A stretch of 64,000 nt of DNA from VRUE01 sp963725085. GTDB taxonomy: Bacteria > Actinomycetota > Thermoleophilia > Solirubrobacterales > 70-9. The notes under the pieces are model-generated. The model did no database searches. It saw only the letters and a list, made by a program, of their open reading frames with translations, and was not told where the DNA came from. The stretch is from the NCBI GenBank assembly GCA_963725085.1, contig CAVRXM010000005.1, positions 1,054,001 to 1,118,000 of the forward strand, read 5' to 3'. Position 1 is the first letter of the stretch. Every line of letters starts with the position of its first letter. Positions 37,081 to 44,942 of the stretch are shown here, piece after piece. The position numbers were made by a program, and so were the translations under genes.

Positions 37081-37929
37081 GTGCCGAGGGTGGAGGCGCG
37101 CTCAATCGAGGAGACCGTCGTCCTGGTCACCGGAGCGACCGACGGGCTCGGCCGTGGAGTCGCCCGGCAGCTCGCCGCCGACGGCGCGACGGTCCACATC
37201 CACGGCCGCGACCCCGAGCGCCTGGCGACGACCGCGGCCGAGATCGAGCGGGAAACGGGCAACCGGCCGGTGCAATCCCACCTCGCCGACCTCGCCTCGC
37301 TCGAGCAGGTGCGAACCCTCGCCGACGAGGTCGAGCGCTCGACCGACCGCCTCCACGTTCTCGTCAACAACGCCGGCATCGGCTCCGGCAAACCGGAGCT
37401 GACCACACGCCAGGAGAGCAGCGACGGGATCGAGCTCCGCTTCGCCGTCAACTACCTCGCCGGGTTCGTCCTCACCCTGCGGCTGCTGCCGTTGCTGCGC
37501 CGCTCGGCGCCCGCCCGGGTCGTCAACGTCGCCTCGATCGGCCAGGCGCCGCTCGACTTCGACGACCCGATGCTCGAGCGCTCCTACGACGGCAAACGCG
37601 CCTACAGCCAGAGCAAGCTCGCCCAGATCAGCTTCGGAGTCGAGCTCGCCGAACGCCTCGATGGCAGCGGCGTCACCGTCAACAGCCTCCATCCCTCGAC
37701 CTTCATGCCGACCAAGATGGTTCTCGAGCAGTATGGGAACCCGATCGACACCCTCGAGGCCGGGATCGAGGCGACGGTCCGCCTCGCGACCGCACCCGAG
37801 CTCGACGGCGTCAGCGGCCGCTTCTTCGACCGCCAGGCCGAGGCCGCCGCCGATTCCCAGGCCTATGACCCCGAAGCCCGCCGCCGCCTCTGGGAGCTGA
37901 GCGCCGAGCTCTCCGGCGAGGATCTCTGA
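37081..37929 (+). CDS. SDR-family oxidoreductase, retinol-dehydrogenase-like
   Basis: The 282-residue protein from GTG 37081 (GTG 37090 also possible) has VVLVTGATDGLGRGVARQLA, HIHGRDPERLATTAAEIERE, LHVLVNNAGIGSGKP, and the active site ARVVNVASIGQAPLDF with SYDGKRAYSQSKLAQISFGV (Tyr, Lys). The HGRDxER segment after the second strand suggests NADP. The layout is like the retinol-dehydrogenase/light-dependent protochlorophyllide-type SDR group. It is followed after six bases by a RibD/DHFR-like gene on the same strand. Confidence 0.9.
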   Translation: MPRVEARSIEETVVLVTGATDGLGRGVARQLAADGATVHIHGRDPERLATTAAEIERETGNRPVQSHLADLASLEQVRTLADEVERSTDRLHVLVNNAGIGSGKPELTTRQESSDGIELRFAVNYLAGFVLTLRLLPLLRRSAPARVVNVASIGQAPLDFDDPMLERSYDGKRAYSQSKLAQISFGVELAERLDGSGVTVNSLHPSTFMPTKMVLEQYGNPIDTLEAGIEATVRLATAPELDGVSGRFFDRQAEAAADSQAYDPEARRRLWELSAELSGEDL

Positions 37930-37935
37930 GGCGCC

Positions 37936-38497
37936 GTGCCGAGGCTGATCTACTCGATGAGCGTGTCCCTCGACGGCTTCATCGCCGGCCCGGACGGCGG
38001 GATCGAGTGGTCGGCGCCGGACGCGGAGCTGCACCGCTTCCACAACGAGCGGGTGCGCGAGCTCGGCGTCCACCTCCTGGGGCGGCGCCTCTACGAGACG
38101 ATGCTCTACTGGGAGACGGCCGAGGAGCAGGGGCCCCTATCGGAGCCCGCGCTCGAGTTCGCGCGGATCTGGAAGCCCCTCCCGAAGGTCGTCTTCTCGC
38201 GAACGCTCAAGGAGGTCGAGGGCAACGCGCGGCTGGTCAGGGACGGGGCGGTCGAGGAGGTCGCCCGGTTGAAGGAGGAATCGGCGAAGCGACCTCGCGG
38301 TCGGCGGCGCCGGCCTTGCCGCGGCGCTGATCGAGGCCGGCCTGGTCGACGAGTACCAGCTCTTCGTCATCCCGGTCATCCTCGGCGGCGGCACCCCCTT
38401 CTTCCCGGCCCTGAAGGAGCCAATCGACCTCGAGCTTGTCGAGAGCCGGAACTTCGACTCGCCCGCGCTCTACCTCCGCTACCGGCTCAGGCCCTGA
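37936..38497 (+). CDS. dihydrofolate reductase-like (RibD C-terminal domain) protein, frameshifted
   Basis: About 186 residues. From GTG 37936 the protein starts MPRLIYSMSVSLDGFIAGPD and continues LGRRLYETMLYWETAEEQGP and KVVFSRTLKEVEGNARLV. An inserted base near 38290 moves the frame; the corrected remainder is DLAVGGAGLAAALIEAGLVD, EYQLFVIPVILGGGTPFFPA and ends LYLRYRLRP. This is the RibD_C/YyaP family of NADPH reductases related to dihydrofolate reductase, most of unknown substrate. It is coupled to the SDR gene upstream. Confidence 0.87.
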
Positions 38498-38538
38498 TCG
38501 GCCGGGCCGAATACGGAGCGAGGCGCTCGGGCCCGGGG

Positions 38539-39243
38539 TCAGGTGTTGCGCGATGCGGCGATTTCGACCAGCCGCGAGTCAGGGACGCTCGAGGAGGCGA
38601 CGAACGTGCAGGTGTGGCCCTGCTGGGTCCAGGTGACGAGGGTGTGTTCCCCTGCGTGGGCGACGTGGTACGTGTCTCCGGTGTGCGTGACCTCGCGCCC
38701 CGGCGGGCGCTCCGCGATCGGTTCGCCGGCGACGATCGAGTAGCCGAGGTCAGCGCCTTCGGGGTTGCGGTAGTAGACGGTCTTCACCGCACGGCCGGAG
38801 ACCTCGTCCTCGCGACTGCCGACGGCCTTCCAGCCGAAGCTCTGCTTCCAGTCGGGGAATTGAATCGGCCCAACCCGGGCGGCGAGGACCGGCGGATCGC
38901 CGCCGTTCGGCGCCGGGGCCGGCCCGGTCGCCTCGAGGCCGGCGGCCTGCTGCACATCGGCCAGCGACGGTTCCCCGCTCTCGCTCGTGCCGCCCTGGAT
39001 CGCGACGCACGACCGCGGCGAGCGCCGCGACCGCCGTCACCGCGCCGGCCAGCGATCCGCCGGCGGCGCCGCCAGAACGAGCGCCGGCGGCGCCGCCTGG
39101 GCCCGCTCGCGGTCGCGCTCGATCGATTCGCGCAGCGATTGCGGCGCCTCGGTGTCGGCGACCGCGGCGGCGATCAGGGCCTCGCCCTTCTTCGCCAGGG
39201 CGAGCTCCTCTTCGCTCAGTGGGGTGTCGTCTTCGTGGGGCAT
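38539..39243 (-). CDS. putative anti-sigma/membrane regulatory protein downstream of an ECF sigma factor, frameshifted
   Basis: About 234 residues over three frame blocks. The N-terminus (MPHEDDTPLSEEELALAKKG; SLRESIERDRERAQAAPPAL) is cytoplasmic and helical; a membrane segment is restored when an indel near 39058 is corrected (GSLAGAVTAVAALAAVV); after another near 39009 the outer domain continues with SGEPSLADVQQAAGLEATGP, QFPDWKQSFGWKAVGSREDE and HTGDTYHVAHAGEHTLVTWT. It starts 17 bases after the ECF sigma stop, so it is the likely membrane regulator of that sigma factor. No zinc anti-sigma motif is seen. Confidence 0.68.
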
Positions 39244-39260
39244 CTGAATTCAGTCTCTAC

Positions 39261-39809
39261 CTATTGGACGCCTTCGGGGGGCGATTCCATCCCGCGCGCG
39301 ACCTGGGCGCGGGCCCGAAACAGCCTCGAGGTGATTGTCGCCTCCTTGGCATCGAGGAGCTCGCCCGCCTCCGCGTAGCTGAGCCCGACGACGTCGACCG
39401 CGACCAGGGCGTCGCGGAAGGGCTGGGGAAGCGCGGCGATCACCGCGAACACCTCGCGCGCCTCCGCTGCCTGATCGGGGCGCGTCGCGGTGCTCGGGTC
39501 GACCGGATCGACGCCCTCGGCCAGGGCCTCCGGCCTGAGGCGCCGCGCCGCCGCGCGACGCGAGCTGAGGAACGTGTTGCGCAGCACGCTCAGCAGATAC
39601 CCGATGTCGTCCTCGTTACGGATCCGGCGCGGCTTCGCCAGCACCAGCGCGAACGTCTCCTGCACCAGGTCCTCGGCGTCGGCGCGGGAGCCCGAGAGGG
39701 CCCAGGCGGCTCGGAAGAGTCGATCTATGTGATCCCCCAGCGTGCTGGGATCGAGGATCCGGCCGTCGGCGGCCACCGGGGCGAGGCTATCAGCGGTCGC
39801 GGGACTCAA
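39261..39809 (-). CDS. ECF-family sigma factor (sister of the gene at 42429-42986)
   Basis: The 182-residue protein from TTG 39809 (GTG 39776 is an alternative) has region 2 (LGDHIDRLFRAAWALSGSRA; DAEDLVQETFALVLAKPRRI; RNEDDIGYLLSVLRNTFLSS) and region 4 (LPQPFRDALVAVDVVGLSYA; EATITSRLFRARAQVARGM). It is strikingly similar to the second ECF factor 2.6 kb away, with the same PRRIRNEDDIGYLLSVLRNT block. A probable membrane regulator gene follows. Confidence 0.92.
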   Translation of the reverse strand: MSPATADSLAPVAADGRILDPSTLGDHIDRLFRAAWALSGSRADAEDLVQETFALVLAKPRRIRNEDDIGYLLSVLRNTFLSSRRAAARRLRPEALAEGVDPVDPSTATRPDQAAEAREVFAVIAALPQPFRDALVAVDVVGLSYAEAGELLDAKEATITSRLFRARAQVARGMESPPEGVQ

Positions 39810-39852
39810 TCTGTGGCCCGGAGATCGTGCATCGGCGCCGAGGCAAAGAGAA

Positions 39853-39887
39853 AGGAGGAGGCCCCGCGTTCGGCGGGGCCTCCTCCT
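39853..39887 (-). terminator. intrinsic terminator of the RTX-type gene
   Basis: AGGAGGAGGCCCCGC and GCGGGGCCTCCTCCT are perfect 15-bp arms around GTTCG. On the minus strand the stem is followed by TTTCTCTTTG, a T-rich tract, the clearest classical intrinsic terminator in this window. It lies 15 bases after the stop of the RTX-type gene. Confidence 0.85.
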
Positions 39888-39902
39888 GGGCGTGGCGTCG
39901 TG

Positions 39903-41780
39903 CTAACGGACGGGGAACCGCAGGCCGACGTCCATCGTTCCCGCCGCCGTGTTGCCGGCGGCGTCGGAGCTCGAGACCTGGACGCGGGTCGCGAGCTTGC
40001 CGTTCTTGGCGAGTGCCGCGGCACCGCCATTGACTCGCACCTGCACGGTCTTGCTCTGGCCGGGAGCCAGGCTGACCGTCGCCGATCCGAGCACCAGCAC
40101 CGCGCGGACCTTGCCCAGCTTGACGGCCTTCGCCGTCTCCAGGGTGAGGGACGTGCGGCACCCTCCCGCCTCTGCCGCCGGGCATTCGACCGGCGCGCGG
40201 GCGATGAGCTTGCCATGAGAGTGGGCCGCCGAGAACTGGCCCACCTTGGGGAGCAACGCGTTGGTGTCAACCGCTTTTGGCTGCGGTTTGGGAGGAACCG
40301 TGGGCGGCGGTCCCGGAGTCGGGACCGGAGCGGGAGTCGCTTCGAGCGTCTCGACGCCGTCGACGGCGTCGACCGTGATCCGGTCGGTCTGGGCGCTGTC
40401 GTTGCCGGCACCGCCGCGGACCAGGTCGCTTGTCCCATCCCGGGCCAACATCCGGTCTTCGCCTTCCTGGCCGTCGAGGAGGTCGCTTCCCGCGCCTCCG
40501 ATGAGCAGGTCGTTCCCAGAGCCGCCGAAGAAGCTGTCTGCCTCATCGGCGCCGGTGAGTTCGTCGTTGCCCGCACCGCCGTCGGCGGCAACGGTCATCG
40601 CTGACCCTTCATCGTGCACTTTGAAGGCGTCGTTGCCGCCGAGGCCGTTGAACGCGAGGACCTCGTTGTCGGGCGCGATTTCGAGCGTGAACGCGACGAG
40701 GTTCGTCCGCACGAACGACGCTTCGGTTGCGTTGGCGTCGAACTGGGTGAGGTCGCCCGCGGCGGGGGAGCCGTTGACTTCGACGCGGTCGAAGCCGGCG
40801 CCGCCTTCGTTGACGGGGTCGCTGCCGTCGCCGTTGTTCCAGACGATCGCGTCATCGCCCGCTTCGGCGGTCAGGCTGTCGCTGCCGGTCCCTCCGACGA
40901 TGCGATCATCGCCGCCATTACCTTTGATTTCGTCGTTTTCGTCGCCACCGTTGATCTGGTCGGCGCCTTCTCCACCGAACAACTCATCGGCGCCGGTGCC
41001 GCCGTTGATCTGATCGGCGCCGTCGCCGCCGACAAGCCTGTCACCGGCGCTGCCGCCGTTGAGGGTGAGGGCGGTGAGGCCGGCGAGACCGGTCGGGGCC
41101 GCCGGATCGGGGATGAATTGGTCTTCGCCGCCGAGTCCGTTGACCGTCAGCCGCTCGGCCTGCGATTCGATCGAGAATTTGACCAGGTTCGAGCGTTCGA
41201 AGAAGACAAACCCCGGCTTTTCGGCGTCAGGCTTGGCGTTGAATTGATCGGTAGCGGTCGGCGATCCGTTGACCTCGACTTCGTCGACGCCGTTACCGCC
41301 TTCGTCGCGGTCGCTGGCGTCGCCGTTGTTCCAGACGAGAACGTCGTTGCCGTCGCCGCCCTGGAGGACGTCGTTGCCCTTGAAGCCGACCACGCGGTCT
41401 TCGCCGGCCTCGCCGTTGATGAGGTCGTTCCTGGCGCCGCCGGTCAGCAGGTCGTCGCCTTCGCCGCCGTTGATCGTCGCGTTGTTGTAGTTCGTCGCCG
41501 AGAGGGCGGACGTGTCGACGGTGTCGTTGCCGCCGCCGGCGTTGACGACGATTTCGGCGGCGGTGGTTGCTTCCAGGGTCGTCGCGGTTCCGTTGACGGT
41601 GATGAATCCGCCCGCGGCTGCGATCGTGATCGTGTCGGCGCCGGCGTCGCTGGTCACCGTCACGGTGTTGTTGTTGACAACTGGGGGTCCGACGGTCGCG
41701 CTCGCGTCACTCGCAGCGAACAGGACACCGACCGTCGCAAGTGCGGCGATCAGTGCGAGCCGTCTCGGGAGAGAAAACAT
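39903..41780 (-). CDS. secreted RTX-type calcium-binding repeat protein
   Basis: The 625-residue protein, preceded by GGAGG, has a signal peptide (LALIAALATVGVLFAASDAS). It has about 18 GGxGxDxxx repeats (GGEGDDLLTGG; GGDGADQINGGTGADELFGG; GGSGNDLLIGGAGSDLLDGQ). A longer unit appears twice: VWNNGDASDRDEGGNGVDEV and VWNNGDGSDPVNEGGAGFDR, each followed by EVNGSP and a segment with R-N-L-V. After a proline linker (PVPTPGPPPTVPPKPQPK) comes a basic beta domain (SLTLETAKAVKLGKVRAVLV; NGKLATRVQVSSSDAAGNTA). It is probably a calcium-folded surface protein. GC is lower and GAA more common than in neighbours. Confidence 0.88.
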   Translation of the reverse strand: MFSLPRRLALIAALATVGVLFAASDASATVGPPVVNNNTVTVTSDAGADTITIAAAGGFITVNGTATTLEATTAAEIVVNAGGGNDTVDTSALSATNYNNATINGGEGDDLLTGGARNDLINGEAGEDRVVGFKGNDVLQGGDGNDVLVWNNGDASDRDEGGNGVDEVEVNGSPTATDQFNAKPDAEKPGFVFFERSNLVKFSIESQAERLTVNGLGGEDQFIPDPAAPTGLAGLTALTLNGGSAGDRLVGGDGADQINGGTGADELFGGEGADQINGGDENDEIKGNGGDDRIVGGTGSDSLTAEAGDDAIVWNNGDGSDPVNEGGAGFDRVEVNGSPAAGDLTQFDANATEASFVRTNLVAFTLEIAPDNEVLAFNGLGGNDAFKVHDEGSAMTVAADGGAGNDELTGADEADSFFGGSGNDLLIGGAGSDLLDGQEGEDRMLARDGTSDLVRGGAGNDSAQTDRITVDAVDGVETLEATPAPVPTPGPPPTVPPKPQPKAVDTNALLPKVGQFSAAHSHGKLIARAPVECPAAEAGGCRTSLTLETAKAVKLGKVRAVLVLGSATVSLAPGQSKTVQVRVNGGAAALAKNGKLATRVQVSSSDAAGNTAAGTMDVGLRFPVR

Positions 41781-41880
41781 TGGAATACCTCCGGATCGAG
41801 TTCACGACCGCCCGGACGGCGATCGGGGTGCGTCTACAGCCAAAGACGCCGCTGACTCCCGATCCTTCCCAGGCCGGAAC

Positions 41881-42357
41881 TCATCGGTCGGCGCCGAGCC
41901 GCTCGAGCCGCTCGGCGGCGGCGACCAGCCAGCGTTTGGCGGCCGCCATCTCATCAGCCGTGAAGCCTTCCTCGATCGCCGTCTCCAATCCTTTGACGGC
42001 GGGATGGGCGGCCTCGAGCCGCCGTTCGCCCTCCTCGGTCAGCGTCACCTGGAGGATGCGGCCGTGGGTCGGGTGCGGGTGGCGCTCGATCAGGCCCTCT
42101 CGCTCGAGAGTGACTAACACTGTGTTCATCGCCTGCGGGGTGGTGTTGGAGGCCCGGGCGAGATCGGCGCCCGAGGAACCGGGGTCGCGGGCGAGCACGC
42201 TCAACGCGCCGTACTGGGCGGGGGTCATGTCGTGTGCCCGCAGGGCGCGCTCGATCGCCCCGCGGAACTTCTGGTTCGCCTGGCGCAGCAGGTAGCCGCT
42301 TCGCCCCTCGGCGCCTCTGTACCGCTGCCCGATCAGTGGTGGGACGGGAACGCTCAC
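41881..42357 (-). CDS. MarR-family transcriptional regulator
   Basis: The 158-residue protein has the MarR winged helix: RSGYLLRQANQKFRGAIERA, MTPAQYGALSVLARDPGSSG, ADLARASNTTPQAMNTVLVT (recognition helix), LEREGLIERHPHPTHGRILQ (wing with Asp/Arg replaced by His-rich residues) and LTEEGERRLEAAHPAV. It is divergent from an ECF sigma gene, with an operator-like palindrome between them, so it likely represses that promoter and perhaps its own until a ligand binds. Confidence 0.92.
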   Translation of the reverse strand: MSVPVPPLIGQRYRGAEGRSGYLLRQANQKFRGAIERALRAHDMTPAQYGALSVLARDPGSSGADLARASNTTPQAMNTVLVTLEREGLIERHPHPTHGRILQVTLTEEGERRLEAAHPAVKGLETAIEEGFTADEMAAAKRWLVAAAERLERLGADR

Positions 42358-42380
42358 AGAGGAAAGTGTATATCAGGAGG

Positions 42381-42409
42381 TTGACAACATATCAGGACAT
42401 TGATATGTT
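42381..42409 (+). promoter_or_regulatory. sigma-70-like promoter overlapping a MarR-type operator
   Basis: TTGACA at 42381-42386 and TATGTT at 42404-42409 are separated by 17 bases, a near-consensus housekeeping promoter pointing at the ECF sigma gene. The perfect inverted repeat AACATATCA-GGACAT-TGATATGTT (42386-42409) covers the spacer and the -10 box. A further half-site ATATCAGGA lies at 42370-42378. Binding of the MarR protein here would block polymerase. Confidence 0.7.
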
Positions 42410-42428
42410 CGGCAACGGTTGATCCACG

Positions 42429-42986
42429 ATGAGCACGAACGCGCCAACGCTCGAAAAACCCCTCGTCAGACGCCTGCCGCTCCGCCCGCCGACGGCGGAG
42501 CACGTGCTCGACCCGCGGACGCTGGGCGACCACCTCGATCGCCTCTACCGCGTGGCGTGGGCGCTGTGCGGCTCGCGTGAGGACGCCGAGGACCTCGTCC
42601 AGGACGCCTACCTGCGGGTGCTCGCGCGGCCGCGCCGGGTGCGCAACGAAAACGATGTGGGCTACCTCCTCAGCGTCGTCCGCAACACCTACCTCGACCA
42701 TCGCCGCGCCGCCGCGCGGCGTCCGCAGACGACCGGCGTCGAGCCCGAGTCGCTTCAAGTGACCGATCGCGGGGGTGGCGCAGCGGCCCCATCGTCCGCC
42801 GTCGAGGCGCGCGAGGTGTTCGCGGCGATCGCGGCGCTGCCGGAGCCCTCACGCGACACGCTCGTCGCCGTCGATGTCGCCGGCCTCTCCTATGGCGAGG
42901 CAGCGAGGGCGTTGAATGTTCCCGAGGCGACGATCACGACCCGGCTGTTCCGGGCCCGCGGTCGCGTCGCCAAGGCGCTTTCCTGA
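42429..42986 (+). CDS. ECF-family sigma factor (sister of the gene at 39261-39809)
   Basis: The 185-residue protein has VLDPRTLGDHLDRLYRVAWA, GSREDAEDLVQDAYLRVLAR, PRRVRNENDVGYLLSVVRNT (region 2) and LPEPSRDTLVAVDVAGLSYG, PEATITTRLFRARGRVAKAL (region 4). It is clearly a recent paralogue of the sigma factor 2.6 kb away. Unlike that one it has no adjacent membrane regulator; it is instead preceded by a promoter that overlaps a MarR-type operator, so control appears to be transcriptional. The leader is very short. Confidence 0.92.
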   Translation: MSTNAPTLEKPLVRRLPLRPPTAEHVLDPRTLGDHLDRLYRVAWALCGSREDAEDLVQDAYLRVLARPRRVRNENDVGYLLSVVRNTYLDHRRAAARRPQTTGVEPESLQVTDRGGGAAAPSSAVEAREVFAAIAALPEPSRDTLVAVDVAGLSYGEAARALNVPEATITTRLFRARGRVAKALS

Positions 42987-42987
42987 C

Positions 42988-44877
42988 TCAGGCCGCGATC
43001 AGTGCCCGCGCCCGCGCCGCCCGCACCGCGCCGGAGAGGGCTTCGATGTCGTAGGCGCCGTCGTGGCGGCGCTCGTTGATGAAGAAGGTCGGCGTGCCGG
43101 TGACGCCGCTGAGGTCGGCCGAGTCGACGTCTTCCTCGATCCGGGCCGCGTGGGAGCTCTCGCGGAGGTCGGTGTCGAAGCGCTCGAGATCGAGCCCGAG
43201 TTGGCGCGCGTAGCCGCGCAGCTGGCGGAACTTGAGCTCGCCCTGATGGTCGAGCAGGATGTCGTGCATCTCCCAGAACGCGCCCTGGACGGCCGCGGCC
43301 TCCGAGGCCTCGGCGGCGAGGTCGGCGTGCGGGTGGACGTCGGAGAGCGGCAGGTGGCGCCAGACGTAGCGGACGTCACCGAAGTCGGCGAGCAGCTCGC
43401 GGATGACCGACTCGGCGCGGCCGCAGTAGGGGCACTCGAAGTCGCCGTACTCGACGAGGGTGACCGGGGCCTCGTCGGGGCCGCGGATGTGATCGCGCTC
43501 GGGATCGACCGGGACGGCGAGGTCGGTCAGCACTTCGGAGTCGCCGAGCAGGGCCCGGATCCGCGCCCGCCGCGGCAGCATCGCGGTGCCGCGGAAGACG
43601 AGCCAGGTCAGGGTCGAGGCGACAACGCCAGCGGTCAGCACGCCGAGCTTCGCCTCGCGCAGCTCGACCCCGTCGAAGGCGAGCGAGGCAATCAGGATCG
43701 AGACCGTGAACCCGATGCCGGCGATCGCGCCGCCGCCGATCGTCGCCGCCCACCCGACAGGCGGCCGCAGGCGGCCGCCGCTCAGCTTCGTCACCAGCCA
43801 GGAGATCCCGGCGATCCCGACCGGCTTGCCGAGCACGTATCCGACCAGGATCCCGAGCGTGATCGGCGAGGAGTAGGCGCGCGAGAGGAAGTCGCCGTCG
43901 ATCGCGATCCCGATGTTGGCGAGCGCGAAGAGGGGGACGATGACGTAGCTGGTCCAGGGGTGGTAGATCCGCAGCAGGCGCGCGTTCGGCGAGACCGCCG
44001 CGCGCAGGCCCGAGCGCGCCGAGCGCTCGAGTTCGGGGGTCGGCTGCTCGCGGAAGTCGCGGAAGAGCTGGGTCGCGCGCTCGAGCTCGCCGCGGCCGGC
44101 GGGGTTGGCCCAGGCGACCAGCCCGACCGCGAGGCCGAGGACGACCGGGTCGACCCCGGACTCGAAGAGCGCGACCCAGGCGGCGAGCCCGAGCATGAAG
44201 TAGAGCGGGCCGCCGCGGATCCCGGCGATCCCGAGGCTGACGACGAAGACGCTGAAGATGCCAGCCGCGATCAGCAGCGGAACGACGTCGATCGCGCCGC
44301 TGTAGGCGGCGATGATGACGAGCAGGGCGACGACGTCGTCGACGACGATGATCGTCAGCAGGAAGCCGCGCAGCCGGTCCGGGAAGTGCGGCCCGACCAT
44401 GGCGAGCATCCCGAGCGCGAAGGCGGTGTCGGTCGACATCGCCACCCCCCACCCCTGGGCCGAGTCATCACCGGCGTTGAAGGCGAGGAAGATCGCGATC
44501 GGGACGATCATCCCGCCGAGCGCGGCGAGCACCGGCAGCGCGAGGCGGCGGCGCTCGCGCAGCTCGCCGACGTCGAACTCGCGCCGCACCTCGAGGCCGA
44601 CGACGAGGAAGAAGAACGTCATCAGCCCGTTGTTGACCCACTCGCGCAGGCTCTGGGAGATGCCCGAGGAGCCGACTTCGATCGTCAGCTCGGTGTGCCA
44701 GACGCTCTCGTAGGAGGAGAGGTCGATGTTGGCCCAGGCGATCGCCGCGACCGCCGCCCCCAGCAGGACGACGGCGCTGCCGATCTCGGTCGCGAGGAAA
44801 TCGCGCAGCGGTCCCTGCAGGCTGCGCGCCCAGGCGGTGTGCCCCTTGAAGTCGGACCTGGTCGCCGAGTCGCTCAT
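42988..44877 (-). CDS. Na+/H+ antiporter NhaA fused to a DsbA-like thioredoxin domain
   Basis: The single frame of 629 residues starts with NhaA (about 20-435): NNGLMTFFFLVVGLEVRREF, WGVAMSTDTAFALGMLAMVG (Asp150) and LLTIIVVDDVVALLVIIAAY (Asp180-Asp181, the ion-binding pair). The rest (about 455-629) is a DsbA/thioredoxin-fold domain with the redox motif YGDFECPYCGRAESVIRELL (Cys482-Cys485) and the cis-Pro segment SGVTGTPTFFINERRHDGAY. The transporter exchanges Na+ for H+; the redox domain could oxidise or reduce partner thiols. The fusion is known in actinobacteria, but its purpose is unclear. The gene ends two bases from the convergent ECF gene. Confidence 0.92.
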   Translation of the reverse strand: MSDSATRSDFKGHTAWARSLQGPLRDFLATEIGSAVVLLGAAVAAIAWANIDLSSYESVWHTELTIEVGSSGISQSLREWVNNGLMTFFFLVVGLEVRREFDVGELRERRRLALPVLAALGGMIVPIAIFLAFNAGDDSAQGWGVAMSTDTAFALGMLAMVGPHFPDRLRGFLLTIIVVDDVVALLVIIAAYSGAIDVVPLLIAAGIFSVFVVSLGIAGIRGGPLYFMLGLAAWVALFESGVDPVVLGLAVGLVAWANPAGRGELERATQLFRDFREQPTPELERSARSGLRAAVSPNARLLRIYHPWTSYVIVPLFALANIGIAIDGDFLSRAYSSPITLGILVGYVLGKPVGIAGISWLVTKLSGGRLRPPVGWAATIGGGAIAGIGFTVSILIASLAFDGVELREAKLGVLTAGVVASTLTWLVFRGTAMLPRRARIRALLGDSEVLTDLAVPVDPERDHIRGPDEAPVTLVEYGDFECPYCGRAESVIRELLADFGDVRYVWRHLPLSDVHPHADLAAEASEAAAVQGAFWEMHDILLDHQGELKFRQLRGYARQLGLDLERFDTDLRESSHAARIEEDVDSADLSGVTGTPTFFINERRHDGAYDIEALSGAVRAARARALIAA

Positions 44878-44900
44878 CCCGGCAGCCTTTCATTCCCGCA

Positions 44901-44930
44901 AACCGGGGAACCGATGCCCGGCCCCCGGTT
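44901..44930. promoter_or_regulatory. inverted repeat between divergent antiporter and propeller genes
   Basis: AACCGGGG and CCCCGGTT are perfect 8-bp arms around 14 bases, in the 65-base gap between two divergent starts. An operator or shared regulatory site is likely; no regulator gene is adjacent. Confidence 0.45.
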
Positions 44931-44942
44931 AACCTGGTCGGG

